From RGIG464 sp045643185 (GTDB lineage Bacteria > Myxococcota_A > Bradymonadia > UBA4248), in the NCBI GenBank assembly GCA_045643185.1, contig JAZUKH010000133.1:1-36122 (forward strand): a DNA stretch of 36,122 bases, read 5' to 3'. The translations under genes were made by a program, and so were the position numbers. The notes beneath the pieces are model-generated. The model saw only the letters and a program-made list of their open reading frames with translations. It had not been told where the DNA came from and did not search any database. Of the stretch, positions 21,407-30,058 are shown one piece after another. Every line of letters begins with the position of its first letter. Position 1 is the stretch's first letter.

Positions 21407-22834
21407 TTAGAGACAATGCAAATCGCAACATCGTTTCCAGTGAATCCTGCCGTTTTGCAGATCGTAAGTATTTGCAAGGCATCCGAGCGTTCCGTAACGG
21501 ATCACAGGATAGGGCGATTCCGGCGCGGTGGTGACCGACGTCTCGCCGGTTTGACAGATCTCGACCATTTGTTCGTGATTGAGGTCGATGAAATTTTTTG
21601 AAATATTTTTTGAAAGCGTCTGAATCATGGCGTGACTGAGTCGCCAAATGCCGCCGCGTTTTTTAGCGAGGCAGATGCCGGCGCGGTGATAGCCCGTTTC
21701 GATGCTGTCCCAGTGGGCGTCGAGGCAGTAAACGCCGCGCGACTGCATGAAAAATCGGTAGGCTTTGAAGGTGTCCGGATCGACGCCATAATAATGTTGA
21801 ATGTTTTCAAGAATGGGGGCGATCTGCGGGTCGTCGAAGGCGAGTGTGTTAAAACGTTCGACGCCGGGATCTTCATGGGCAAAGCGCATGGGCAGATCCT
21901 CGGTTTTTTCGAGGACGGCAAAGAAGAACCCCTGTGTGTCGGTCTCCCACGGCGTGACGCGTCGTGTCTTTTGAATGTCGTCGTGAAAATCCACGCCACC
22001 AAAGGTTTTTAGGCCATGTCGCCACGGTACGCCGGCGATGTCGGGCACGTCGACGAGTTTGAAGGGCAGACGCGTGATGATCTCGTTAACGACGGCTTCG
22101 TCTTCGTTGGGATCGAGCGAACAGGTGGAATAGACCATGCGGCCGCCGGTCTTGAGCAGTTTGCACCCAGTGAGCGCAATGCGGTACTGCAGCTGGTTCA
22201 TGGCCATTGGGTTTTTGGCGTGTTCAAAACGGTCGCGGTTTTCGGCGAGTGTGGCCAGGTTGCCGAGACCGGTGCAGGGCACGTCCGCGAGTACGCGGTC
22301 GAAGACGGGCGGCAGGGTCTGTGTCAGGCGTTCGGCTGCTTTGTTGAACAACACGGCGTGCGAGACCGTCGTCGCGTCGAGTCGCGCCGCCAGCGCCGTC
22401 ATGCGCTTGCCGGCCACGTCGTTCGCGTACAAACGACCTGTGTTTTGCATCGCCGCCGCGATCTGCGTCGTCTTGGAACCCGGTGCCGCGCACAGATCAA
22501 TGACCGTCTGACCCGGGCGTGCGTCCAAAAATCGAACTGGAAGTTGCGAGCTCAAACTTTGTTTCACGAACCAACCGGCAAAATGGTGAAGGCACATTGT
22601 CGGTTCAAACGGCGAATATGTCAGACGAAGCGCGTCGTCCAGACCGGCTATGCGTTCCGTTTTGTAGCCGTACTGGTCCAGCACATCTTCGACTTGGTCA
22701 AGCGTCGCTTTTGTCGTGTTGACGCGCACAAAGTCAGAAAGCGCGTGGTGGTTCAAAAAAGCGTCCAGGTCGTCGCCAAACACGTTTTTTAGATAAACAT
22801 CGTAATCGGGTTTCGTATGGTCTTGATAATACAT
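21407..22834 (-). CDS. RsmB/RsmF-type RNA (cytosine-C5)-methyltransferase, 475 aa
   Basis: These enzymes put m5C on 16S rRNA or tRNA with S-adenosylmethionine. Conserved blocks: FVRVNTTKATLDQV near 35-48 (N-terminal domain), SAM motif DLCAAPGSKTTQIA (113-126), motif IV DVPCTG with Cys187 for product release, and motif VI YSTCSLDPNEDE with the nucleophile Cys238. The C-terminal 170 residues form an extension like that of RsmF/YebU, which favours RsmF over RsmB (no NusB-like N-terminal domain). Length 475 is close to RsmF (479). It is a single minus-strand gene between mglA and the LysM-MepA gene. The exact target base is not certain. Confidence 0.92.
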   Translation of the reverse strand: MYYQDHTKPDYDVYLKNVFGDDLDAFLNHHALSDFVRVNTTKATLDQVEDVLDQYGYKTERIAGLDDALRLTYSPFEPTMCLHHFAGWFVKQSLSSQLPVRFLDARPGQTVIDLCAAPGSKTTQIAAAMQNTGRLYANDVAGKRMTALAARLDATTVSHAVLFNKAAERLTQTLPPVFDRVLADVPCTGLGNLATLAENRDRFEHAKNPMAMNQLQYRIALTGCKLLKTGGRMVYSTCSLDPNEDEAVVNEIITRLPFKLVDVPDIAGVPWRHGLKTFGGVDFHDDIQKTRRVTPWETDTQGFFFAVLEKTEDLPMRFAHEDPGVERFNTLAFDDPQIAPILENIQHYYGVDPDTFKAYRFFMQSRGVYCLDAHWDSIETGYHRAGICLAKKRGGIWRLSHAMIQTLSKNISKNFIDLNHEQMVEICQTGETSVTTAPESPYPVIRYGTLGCLANTYDLQNGRIHWKRCCDLHCL

Positions 22835-22883
22835 CGTTTTTTGCGTCTAAAAATTAAGGTTGACGCGAACACAAGCCAGGGCG

Positions 22884-22924
22884 CGCATTTTTCAGCAACC
22901 TTGTTTTATGTCGTGAAAAATGCG
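22884..22924 (-). terminator. inverted repeat after the LysM-MepA gene
   Basis: CGCATTTTTCA and TGAAAAATGCG pair perfectly (11 bp) around a 19-nt loop, in the 125-base gap between this gene and the methyltransferase gene. The T5 run inside the arm could serve as a weak terminator. A smaller hairpin, GCGAAG/CTTCGC, is at 22934-22950. Confidence 0.4.
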
Positions 22925-22959
22925 TCCCTAAGCGAAGCCTGTCTTCGCAAAAAGATCCG

Positions 22960-24033
22960 TTATTTGCAGTTCACGTCGCTCGAAGCGCAGACAAATCGGA
23001 CGTGGAAATGATCGGCATGGCCTTTGGAGTGGCGCATGATGGCCGAATAGCTTTTTTTGCCGTTCGGATACTGGATGAGCGTCTTGAGCTGGGCATCCGT
23101 GTAGCCGTGGGCTTTGGCGTAGTCGTAAAAGAATTTTTGAACGTCGTAGTCGACAAAAATGTACTGAACTTTTCCGGTTTTGAGGAAGTATTCCAGTGTA
23201 GCCCAGGATTTTTCGACGTCGAGGTTGCTGGCATTGGCCTTAAAGAAACCGACGAAGTGGTTGTCTTTGTTGATGTAACTGATATCGACGTCGCGTCCTG
23301 ACTGGTGAGAAAGGTGCGGACTGAGTTTTCCGCCGTGTTCGGTCGACAGGTCGCCGATGACGTATTTTGGCCCTTTTGGATACTTATTGGCGTAGTATTC
23401 CATGGCTTCCATGATGAGACTGATGGTCAGCGCGGTGCCATAGCTTAGTTTTGGGTTTCTGACTTTGTAACCCGGTCCGTCTTTCAGCATGATGCCGCCG
23501 GCGAGTGAGCCGTTACTGGCGAGTCCGCGAGAAACCGCGGACGAAGAGGCGACGCGTTTGACATCAATGACGATCTTCTGACCCACTTTCAGTTTGTCAG
23601 GATTCTTGGCCAGCGACTTGTTATTTTTTTTGAGCTGGTCGATCGTGACGCCGTTTTTTCGCGCGATCTTGCCGAGGTTATCGCCTTTTTTAACGATGTA
23701 GTAGACGTTTTGCGAGACGACGAGTGGTGCTGATGGGCTGCGACTGCTGGATACGGCCATCGCGGAACCCTTGGGCACACGAAGTTTGATCTTTTGACCA
23801 ATCTTGATCATCGCCGCATTTGACAGGTTGTTCCAACGAATCACGTCGTCGACGGAAACCTGGTATTTCTTGGCGATCTTATCGACGCTGTCGCCTTTCT
23901 GGACGATGTAGGTGATCGTTTCTTTGGCTGTGGTGGCTTTCTTTTTGGGGGCCGCCATCGCGCATGTGCCGGTCAGGCAAAAAATCGCGAACGTCAGAAT
24001 GATGTGGGTGAGCCAACGGTGAAGCATAGGCAT
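22960..24033 (-). CDS. LysM-containing MepA-type murein endopeptidase, 357 aa
   Basis: The N-terminus is a signal peptide (MPMLHRWLTHIILTF, hydrophobic core, cut near AMA-AP). Two LysM domains follow (ITYIVQKGDSVDKIAKKY and VYYIVKKGDNLGKIARKN), which bind peptidoglycan, joined by Ser-rich linkers. The C-terminal domain, about 170-357, is the MepA/M74 LAS-type zinc peptidase: SHQSGRDVD gives His and Asp ligands and HADHFHVRF the HxH. MepA cleaves D-Ala-meso-DAP crosslinks in the periplasm, insensitive to penicillin. LysM fused in front is common in deltaproteobacteria but absent from E. coli MepA. ATG 24033 is preferred as it opens the signal peptide; the frame extends to a TTG at 24075. The Shine-Dalgarno is weak. 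Confidence 0.88.
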   Translation of the reverse strand: MPMLHRWLTHIILTFAIFCLTGTCAMAAPKKKATTAKETITYIVQKGDSVDKIAKKYQVSVDDVIRWNNLSNAAMIKIGQKIKLRVPKGSAMAVSSSRSPSAPLVVSQNVYYIVKKGDNLGKIARKNGVTIDQLKKNNKSLAKNPDKLKVGQKIVIDVKRVASSSAVSRGLASNGSLAGGIMLKDGPGYKVRNPKLSYGTALTISLIMEAMEYYANKYPKGPKYVIGDLSTEHGGKLSPHLSHQSGRDVDISYINKDNHFVGFFKANASNLDVEKSWATLEYFLKTGKVQYIFVDYDVQKFFYDYAKAHGYTDAQLKTLIQYPNGKKSYSAIMRHSKGHADHFHVRFVCASSDVNCK

Positions 24034-24120
24034 ATTAGGGTGTGGCCATACGGCGTTTGGAAAGATTGAAGGCAAAAGATCAGGGCGTATGTCGACTGAT
24101 TTCGGATTCGACTTGCCTTG

Positions 24121-26043
24121 TTATACGACTATGTCGACAAATTCAAACAGAATAAGACGCGGTAACATGGAAAGAGCGTCGGGCAACGGCGTGGCCTTAA
24201 GCTTATCAAGGTCTTGCGGTGTCTTCAGAATCGCCATGAGCCTGTCTTCATCGGCACTGAGTTTGATGGATGTGTTGAGCAGATTTCTGGAAGGTCTTGC
24301 CTGAAACTTGATGAAACGATAAGCCCCGAGGTCTAGCTGTGTCTGTCGATAGCGGTCATAAATGATGTTCGAGATCGGCACGCTGAACGTGGGTCTGAGT
24401 TTGAGCAGCGCATCGGCGAGTTTGGAATGTCCCTCGTAGACGCGATAACCGCCGGTTTTCATGCCAACGGCGTTTTGGATGTTTTCGGAAATGAATTTTT
24501 CAAATTCCGGAATGAGGTCGTTGTAGCAATCAAGCGAGGAGAGCGCATCGTCGAGGTTTTTGCCGTTTTTGATCGCGTTTTCGACTTTTTCGATATCGTC
24601 TGGCGTGGCGCCGTGAAGTGCGCTCAAAAATTCGTGCACGGAACTTGGCGACGGTCCGTTGAGCGTTTCCGCCCAGATCGCGCAGCCTCTGTGAATGATA
24701 ACGATCGAGTTTTTGGGGCTATTCCCGATCTCGAGCGTCAATTTTTTGCCCGTGAGGCACGTGCGTTTGATGAGTTCGACCCAGACGTGTGGCGACATTT
24801 GCCCGGTTTGAATGGGCATGAGTTTTGGCGACGCGGGCGTGGCGAGTGCATCCTGGATCAGATCCTGGGTGACGAGCATGGTGTGGTCGTCATCGAAGTC
24901 GTCGTCGGTCGGCGTGACGACCGGTTTTAACTCGGCTTTGGGCAGATTGAACTGGGATTCGGGCTTAACGGTGTTGAGTTGCGCGGCACTGCGCGAGGCT
25001 GAGATCGTCACTCGGTTGAGCGTGGTGCTCGGGTGTTTGCCCAGGCGCGACGCCGACGGCGGCAGCGACGACAAGCCCGGGTTCTCTGTGGCATGACCAG
25101 CGTTGTCTGACTTGTCGGGCTCGTTGACTGGTAGGTGGGCGCTGTCTTTACGTAAACGGGGGGCGCGCCCGGCCGGTGGATTCGAGTGGTCTGACACGGT
25201 GCCGTGTTTGCGCGAAAACATCGAACTCGATGCCGCGTTGTTTGCGGCTGTCGTCAAAAGACTGGTCGGCAAGGCTGACGCTGGGCGCGGGCTAAGCGAA
25301 GGCAGAACTGACTTCTCCGGATTTTGCTTCACGAGTGGCAAAAATGATTGCTCCGGATCTTGCTTCTTTAATGGCAGAACTGACTTCTCCGGATTTTGCT
25401 TCACGAGTGGCAAAAATGATTGTTCCGGATTTTGCTTCTCTAGTGGCAGAACTGACTTCTCTAAATCCTGTTTTTCTTTTCGATGTTCGTTCGCGTTCAA
25501 CTCGCCCGCGTCAAGCGTCAGCGCTTCAAGCGAAACGGAAACGCTCTTCACGATGTCGTCGACCTGCTTGGTTTCTTCAGGCGCCGCGATGATCTCGCTT
25601 TTCGGGGATATGATCTGCTGAACGCTCGAATTCAGGTTGGAATGAGCCACCGTCAGCACCGTCGACTGCATGCGGCTGTTCTCATCCTGGATCAGCGAAA
25701 TAAAATCCAACATCTTGAACGGGCGTTCCACCACGTGCTGAAAAAAGCAACTCGATACATCCGACGGCAGAAAACGCGCCAAGCTCGTCGGCTGGACGCT
25801 CGTCAGAATGCAGCGCTGCGGCGACGAAATGTAGCGGCTCACAAAAGCTTGGAGTTGAACCAGATAATCGGCATGACGTGAGAGGTCAATGATCAAAAAA
25901 AACGGGCGCTTGCATTGCTGAAGTACGCGTTCTGTTTCCTCAAGGGCGGGAATCTGCACGACCGAAAGACCAAGCTGGGTCAGTTGGCGAGTGATGATCG
26001 CACGTACGCTGGGGTTTTCATCATATAAGACGACTTCTCGCAT
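24121..26043 (-). CDS. receiver-like domain / repeat linker / DUF4388 signalling protein, 640 aa
   Basis: Residues 1-118 are a response-regulator receiver: acidic pair Asp8-Glu9, phosphoacceptor Asp53 in LIIDLS, Thr81, and RPF at 107-109 where most receivers have KPF, so the conserved Lys is Arg. A long, polar, Ser/Pro-rich linker contains five 12-residue repeats (190-249). The C-terminal part, from about residue 420, matches the DUF4388 pattern common in Myxococcota (PHVWVELIKRTCLTGKKLTLEI, then a helical half). No output enzyme or DNA-binding domain is seen, so it probably signals by protein contact. There is no kinase gene beside it. The start is supported by GAAGGAAAG. Receiver assignment is firm; DUF4388 is by pattern. 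Confidence 0.82.
   Translation of the reverse strand: MREVVLYDENPSVRAIITRQLTQLGLSVVQIPALEETERVLQQCKRPFFLIIDLSRHADYLVQLQAFVSRYISSPQRCILTSVQPTSLARFLPSDVSSCFFQHVVERPFKMLDFISLIQDENSRMQSTVLTVAHSNLNSSVQQIISPKSEIIAAPEETKQVDDIVKSVSVSLEALTLDAGELNANEHRKEKQDLEKSVLPLEKQNPEQSFLPLVKQNPEKSVLPLKKQDPEQSFLPLVKQNPEKSVLPSLSPRPASALPTSLLTTAANNAASSSMFSRKHGTVSDHSNPPAGRAPRLRKDSAHLPVNEPDKSDNAGHATENPGLSSLPPSASRLGKHPSTTLNRVTISASRSAAQLNTVKPESQFNLPKAELKPVVTPTDDDFDDDHTMLVTQDLIQDALATPASPKLMPIQTGQMSPHVWVELIKRTCLTGKKLTLEIGNSPKNSIVIIHRGCAIWAETLNGPSPSSVHEFLSALHGATPDDIEKVENAIKNGKNLDDALSSLDCYNDLIPEFEKFISENIQNAVGMKTGGYRVYEGHSKLADALLKLRPTFSVPISNIIYDRYRQTQLDLGAYRFIKFQARPSRNLLNTSIKLSADEDRLMAILKTPQDLDKLKATPLPDALSMLPRLILFEFVDIVV
25297..25476 (-). 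repeat. five in-frame 36-bp repeats in the receiver-DUF4388 gene
   Basis: They encode EKQDLEKSVLPL, EKQNPEQSFLPL, VKQNPEKSVLPL, KKQDPEQSFLPL and VKQNPEKSVLPS. Units 2-3 and 4-5 are nearly identical at the DNA level, giving a 72-bp higher-order period and showing recent duplication of pairs. Confidence 0.95.
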
Positions 26044-26215
26044 AACTTTCCTTCAAAAGGAGACAAATTTATCTCAAATGACGTCCAAGTTTAGTTTCGT
26101 TGAACGTCGTTCGCTCTTTTGCGCTTTTAGCGACAAAAAATACACTATTTTTAAGTTAATCTGAAACGTGATGACTGTCCATTCTCTGTTTTGTTCGTTT
26201 TCGACGACGCCGTGC

Positions 26216-26295
26216 ATCTCAGCCTGCTTGCCTTCGGCTTCGCTACGGCTGAGCTTTTGAATTTCTGTCCAGACGATCAAAGAACCGGTTGAATC
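26216..26295. repeat. 80-bp dispersed repeat, copy X
   Basis: The reverse complement of this stretch matches 30059-30139 at roughly 80% over 80 bp, including a run from CTCAGCC to GGCTGAG that is identical in both. CTCAGCC (26218-26224) and GGCTGAG (26247-26253) can form a stem. It lies between the receiver-DUF4388 gene start and the terC terminator; 26044-26215 contains no gene that I can support. Confidence 0.85.
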
Positions 26296-26333
26296 GTACC
26301 GTTAGGTCCGGCCTGGATGGCCGCGTTGCAGAC

Positions 26334-26361
26334 AAAAAAAAGCCTCGTCCGGGGACGAGGC
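26334..26361 (-). terminator. rho-independent terminator of terC
   Basis: GCCTCGTCC (26342-26350) pairs with GGACGAGGC (26353-26361), followed on the minus strand by T8. It lies about 100 bases past the terC stop, with repeat copy 3 in between, so that element is transcribed in the terC 3' UTR. Confidence 0.92.
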
Positions 26362-26362
26362 G

Positions 26363-26419
26363 AAGGGGTAGCGGCGTATTTCGCAACGCGAAATAGCCGC
26401 GTAGGGGGAGGCTTCCCCC
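26363..26419. repeat. bulged-hairpin repeat, copy 3
   Basis: Outer stem GCGGC (26371-26375)/GCCGC (26396-26400), unpaired G26376, inner stem TATTTCGC/GCGAAATA, loop AAC; GTAG at the foot (26368-26371) and GGGGGAGGCTTCCCCC at 26404-26419. In reverse complement the core is identical to copy 4. Confidence 0.88.
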
Positions 26420-26458
26420 TCAAACCTAAAAAAACGACTTAAAGATCAAATGGACGCG

Positions 26459-27697
26459 TTATTCTGCTTTTTCAGCATCGGCGTTTTCCGTTTCATTCGT
26501 CTCAGCATTTTCAGCATCGGCGTTTTCCGTTTCATTCGTCTCAGCATTGTCATCGCTAGCCGGGGTTTCGTCTTTTGCCGGTTTAGGATGTTTTTTGTCA
26601 TAGATGAGGCTTCCGATGATGCCGATCAGGATGAACGTGCCGATGACGGCGAGGTTCGACCAGGTCGGAAGACCTTCAAACGGAGATTCGAGTTCGGTTC
26701 CCGCGAAGTGGTTGATGCCAAAGCAGACTGCCGGTGCCAACAGCTTGATGGCAACGAACATCAGGATTGCACCGACCGAGTATTTGAGGCCCGAAAACTT
26801 CTCGAGAATGCTCGCCAAAACGAAGTAAAGCGAACGAAGGCCCAGAATGGCAAAGATGTTGGACGTGAAGACGATGTACGGATCCTGCGTGATACCGAAG
26901 ATCGCCGGAATGGAGTCGACGGCGAAAATGACGTCGCTGACTTCCACGACGATGAGGGCGACCAACAACGGCGTGAGGAACGTTTTGCCGTCGATCTTAC
27001 GAATGAAGTGCATGCCTTCGATCTTGGGATCATAACGGAAGTGTTTCATAAGGAACTTGGTGATCCACTTGTCCTGCGGATCCTCATCGTCATCGCCGCC
27101 AAACGTGGACTTGATCGAGAGGTAAACGAGGAGGGCACCAAAGAACCAAAGGACCCAGCTGAATGAGGAAACGAGGGCTGCACCGCATGCGATCATAATA
27201 CCGCGCATCACGAGTGCGCCCAGAATGCCCCAAAATAGCACTCGGTGTTGGTATTTGAGCGGAACTCGGAACGAAGCGAGGATCATCGCGATGACAGCGA
27301 TGTTATCAAGCGACAGGCATTCTTCGATCAGGTAGCCGGAAAGATAGTTGACGAGGGCACTTTCTGCGGTTTCAGCCCCGTCGTGGGTGCCAAGACCAAA
27401 CCACTGGCCTGAATACGCAAAATAGATGAAAACAGAAAAGAGAAGGGCGAGTGAGATCCAAAGACAAGTGAATTTAAGGGCTTCTTTGGTCTTTACTTCG
27501 TGAACTTTACGGTTCAAAACGCCGAGGTCGAGCGCAAGAAGGCAAAAAACGAGGAGCAGAAAACCGACCCAAGGTACCCAGGTCAGGGAAGAGGCGGCTT
27601 GCGGGGCGACTTCGGCGATGGCTTCCACCGCCGCGTCGGCTGCGCCGGCAGCGTCGCTGCCGGCTTGCCCCAAACAGAGCCAGGACAATAAAGACAT
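26459..27697 (-). CDS. TerC/Alx-family integral membrane protein, 412 aa
   Basis: TerC/Alx proteins are inner-membrane transporters, with Mn2+ export shown for Alx/MeeF-type members, linked to metal or alkaline stress. About nine membrane helices are visible; the acidic signatures are EECLSLDNIAVIAMI and VEVSDVIFAVDSIPAIFGI. A Cys/Ala-rich N-terminal segment precedes the first helix. The C-terminus is a long acidic cytoplasmic or periplasmic tail with a 13-residue unit (NAETNETENADAE) twice. Its promoter lies back to back with the recQ promoter. I looked for a yybP-ykoY Mn riboswitch in the leader and did not see its conserved bases. It is monocistronic, with its own terminator. Confidence 0.92.
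   Translation of the reverse strand: MSLLSWLCLGQAGSDAAGAADAAVEAIAEVAPQAASSLTWVPWVGFLLLVFCLLALDLGVLNRKVHEVKTKEALKFTCLWISLALLFSVFIYFAYSGQWFGLGTHDGAETAESALVNYLSGYLIEECLSLDNIAVIAMILASFRVPLKYQHRVLFWGILGALVMRGIMIACGAALVSSFSWVLWFFGALLVYLSIKSTFGGDDDEDPQDKWITKFLMKHFRYDPKIEGMHFIRKIDGKTFLTPLLVALIVVEVSDVIFAVDSIPAIFGITQDPYIVFTSNIFAILGLRSLYFVLASILEKFSGLKYSVGAILMFVAIKLLAPAVCFGINHFAGTELESPFEGLPTWSNLAVIGTFILIGIIGSLIYDKKHPKPAKDETPASDDNAETNETENADAENAETNETENADAEKAE
26471..26548 (-). repeat. two 39-bp repeats coding the acidic TerC tail
   Basis: Direct copies at 26471-26509 and 26510-26548 encode NAETNETENADAE twice and are almost identical in DNA. Confidence 0.9.
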
Positions 27698-27840
27698 ATA
27701 CTAACTCCTGTGAAAAGTGGTCAGTGACGCTGACCAGGTTACGGATGACAGTCAAGGTTAGGCACGTTCCAGCATTACGGAAGGTGTCATGGGCTTTGTC
27801 TCAAACTTGGCAGGCTTTGCCATGAGACGCCAAATTGTCA

Positions 27841-27869
27841 ATTATGCAGTATTTGCAAAAAATTCACAA
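27841..27869 (-). promoter_or_regulatory. promoter of terC
   Basis: On the minus strand TTGTGA (27869-27864), a 17-bp spacer, then CATAAT (27846-27841). This leaves a leader of about 140 bases containing GTCTCA/TGAGAC arms. Confidence 0.45.
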
Positions 27870-27887
27870 CGAAACACAACGGCAACG

Positions 27888-27896
27888 TGTTATAAT
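27888..27896 (+). promoter_or_regulatory. extended -10 promoter of recQ
   Basis: TGTTATAAT, a perfect TGnTATAAT extended -10, about 100 bases before the recQ ATG. No good -35 box is seen, as is usual for extended -10 promoters. It faces away from the terC promoter. Confidence 0.55.
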
Positions 27897-27997
27897 CGCG
27901 CGTTGTTCGCGTGCCTGGCGCGCTGTGTTGGCATGACCCGTGGTTAATGGGCGCTTCTTTGACCTTTGACCCCTGACCGCTGATTTGAGACCCCCCG

Positions 27998-29950
27998 ATG
28001 AGTTTATTTCGAACGACGTGGCGCGAAAAAGAACGCGTCATGGAAGCGCTTGACCGCGTCTTTCACCTGTCCGGATTTCGCGAAGGACAGGAAGAGATCA
28101 TTCGCGACATCACGTCGGGGCATGACACCTTGGCTGTCATGCCGACGGGGGCGGGCAAAAGTCTGTGCTACCAGCTTCCCGCCGTGGTGACGCCAGGCTT
28201 GACGCTCGTCATCAGCCCGTTGATCGCACTCATGAAAGACCAGGTGGATGCGCTCAAAGCCAAAGGCGTGCGCGCCGAATCGCTGAATTCAGGCATCACG
28301 CGCGATGAACAGCTGGCGATCCTGGATGACGTCGCCAATGGTTCCGTCAAGATCCTGTTTGTGGCGCCCGAACGCCTTCAAATGGCGTCGTTCCAGTCCT
28401 TTTTGTCGCGTCTGCACATCGGGTTGATCGCGGTCGACGAGGCGCACTGCATCAGCCAGTGGGGGCACGATTTCCGACCGGCTTACCGTCGCATCGGAGA
28501 ATTGCGCACAGCCTTGGACGAACCGCCGACCATCGCCCTGACGGCCACCGCTTCGCAAAGTGTGCAGGATGACATCGTCGAACAGCTGCACCTCAAAGAC
28601 GCCAAACGTCATATCCTCGGGTTTGACCGAAAAAACCTGCTCTACTCCGCGAAGATCTTTCGTACCGAAAGCCAAAAAATCGACTTCATCCTCGACTTTA
28701 TTCGCGAAAATATTCAACAACGCTGCTTTGAAACGCCCGCGTTTGAAGGCTGCGGCATCGTTTACGCCTCGACGATCCGTCAGGCTGAAGCGCTTTACAA
28801 TACCCTCAATCAGTATGGCATTCGCACGGGCATTTACCACGCCAGTTTGCCGGCTGACGAGCGTTCGCGCATTCAGGACGCCTTCAAGGACGATGCCTAC
28901 CACTGTCTTGTGGCCACCAACGCGTTTGGCATGGGCGTCGACAAACCCAATATCCGATACGTGATCCACATGTCCTTGAGCAGCAGCGTCGAAGCCTACA
29001 CCCAGGAAGCCGGCCGCGCCGGCCGCGATCGTCAGCCCGCGCGCTGTATCCTGCTTTACGCACCGCAGGACATGAAAATTCAGGAAAATTTCATTACGAA
29101 TAACGCGCCTGACATCATTATATATAAAGCCATTCTAGATGCCTTCGCCGTCAAGTCGAAAACTCGCAAACCCGTTCCTGGCACACGCATCACAACCGCT
29201 GATATCACCGAAAATTTCTCAAAAAAAAGTACACGAAAGCTCAATCAAAACGCGCTCGAGGTTGCTATTCGCAAGATTCGTTCGCTCGATCTCATCGATA
29301 TTACCCAGAGCGGCGAGATCGTCTGGCTCGCCGACTGTCCCAAAAATCTCGCGACAAAACTTAACGACGAAACGCAATTGCAGGCAGAATGCGCTCGTCA
29401 GCGACTCAAAGACCTCATGAGCTACGTCTACGAGGAAGGATGCCGCACGAAATTCATTCTGCGTTACTTCGGCAGCCGCGATTACAAACTTTTTAAACGT
29501 TGTCAGCATTGCGACCTCTGCAACGCTATGTTCCCCACGGGGGACGCCGGATACGACGGACCATTTCCGCCAGAACCGACCCACTTCGTCATTCTCAAGA
29601 TCATTTCGACCGTCGCGCGCTTTAATCGCAACGCCGTGCCCATCACGCTCGCCATGACCGCCAGCCTCCTTCACGGCTCTCTGCAAGACGTTCCCGAATT
29701 CGTGACGACCCACGCGGCACTCGCCTACATGAGTGATATCGAAATTCGTATCCTCATCGGTCTGTTGCTCGAAGCCGATATGCTGCAGGGCGATGAGGCC
29801 TCACACCTTCATCTGACGCCCAAAGGCACCCGTTTCATGCGAAGTGATCACCCACGACTCGACGGTTGCGCGCCCGTCCTCGCGGCTTACCTCGCCCGTC
29901 GATTTCCCGACGCCGATCATACTGCTGCGGCTTGGATGCCGAAAAACTAG
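27998..29950 (+). CDS. recQ: ATP-dependent DNA helicase RecQ, 650 aa
   Basis: RecQ unwinds DNA 3' to 5' in repair of stalled forks and recombination. Helicase motifs are intact: FREGQ (27-31), Walker A PTGAGKS (49-55), DEAH (147-150), ALTATAS, YASTIRQAEAL, AFGMGVDKPNIRYVIH and QEAGRAGRD. The RecQ-Ct zinc site is C..KFILRYFG...KRCQHCDLC, four Cys. A winged-helix-like region and a C-terminal segment follow; no clear HRDC domain is seen. Two starts are possible, ATG 27998 and ATG 28040, both with weak Shine-Dalgarno; the second begins just before the first helicase block. The gene is alone, with repeat copy 4 just after it. Confidence 0.95.
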   Translation: MSLFRTTWREKERVMEALDRVFHLSGFREGQEEIIRDITSGHDTLAVMPTGAGKSLCYQLPAVVTPGLTLVISPLIALMKDQVDALKAKGVRAESLNSGITRDEQLAILDDVANGSVKILFVAPERLQMASFQSFLSRLHIGLIAVDEAHCISQWGHDFRPAYRRIGELRTALDEPPTIALTATASQSVQDDIVEQLHLKDAKRHILGFDRKNLLYSAKIFRTESQKIDFILDFIRENIQQRCFETPAFEGCGIVYASTIRQAEALYNTLNQYGIRTGIYHASLPADERSRIQDAFKDDAYHCLVATNAFGMGVDKPNIRYVIHMSLSSSVEAYTQEAGRAGRDRQPARCILLYAPQDMKIQENFITNNAPDIIIYKAILDAFAVKSKTRKPVPGTRITTADITENFSKKSTRKLNQNALEVAIRKIRSLDLIDITQSGEIVWLADCPKNLATKLNDETQLQAECARQRLKDLMSYVYEEGCRTKFILRYFGSRDYKLFKRCQHCDLCNAMFPTGDAGYDGPFPPEPTHFVILKIISTVARFNRNAVPITLAMTASLLHGSLQDVPEFVTTHAALAYMSDIEIRILIGLLLEADMLQGDEASHLHLTPKGTRFMRSDHPRLDGCAPVLAAYLARRFPDADHTAAAWMPKN

Positions 29951-29967
29951 TTCGCTTTTTGGCGGGC

Positions 29968-30040
29968 GGGGGATGTCTCCCCCTACGCGGCTATTTCGCG
30001 TTGCGAAATACGCCGCTACCCCCTCGCCTGGCAGGGCCTT
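29968..30040. repeat. bulged-hairpin repeat, copy 4
   Basis: GGGGGATGTCTCCCCC (29968-29983), outer stem GCGGC/GCCGC, inner arms TATTTCGC (29992-29999) and GCGAAATA (30003-30010), loop GTT, extra base C30011 (G on the minus strand), foot GTAG read on the minus strand (30016-30019), then CCTGGCAGGGCC as in copy 2. It begins 18 bases after the recQ stop and may act in recQ mRNA 3' end formation. Confidence 0.88.
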
Positions 30041-30058
30041 CGAACTTGGTTTTGTTAG

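Noticed and set aside
27698..27840. yybP-ykoY manganese riboswitch before terC
   Set aside because: I looked for the conserved internal-loop bases and did not find them; only generic arms are visible.
10872..30040. Insertion sequence or MITE with target duplications
   Set aside because: No transposase frame, and I could not find matching direct duplications at the ends of the hairpin elements; REP-like repeats fit better.
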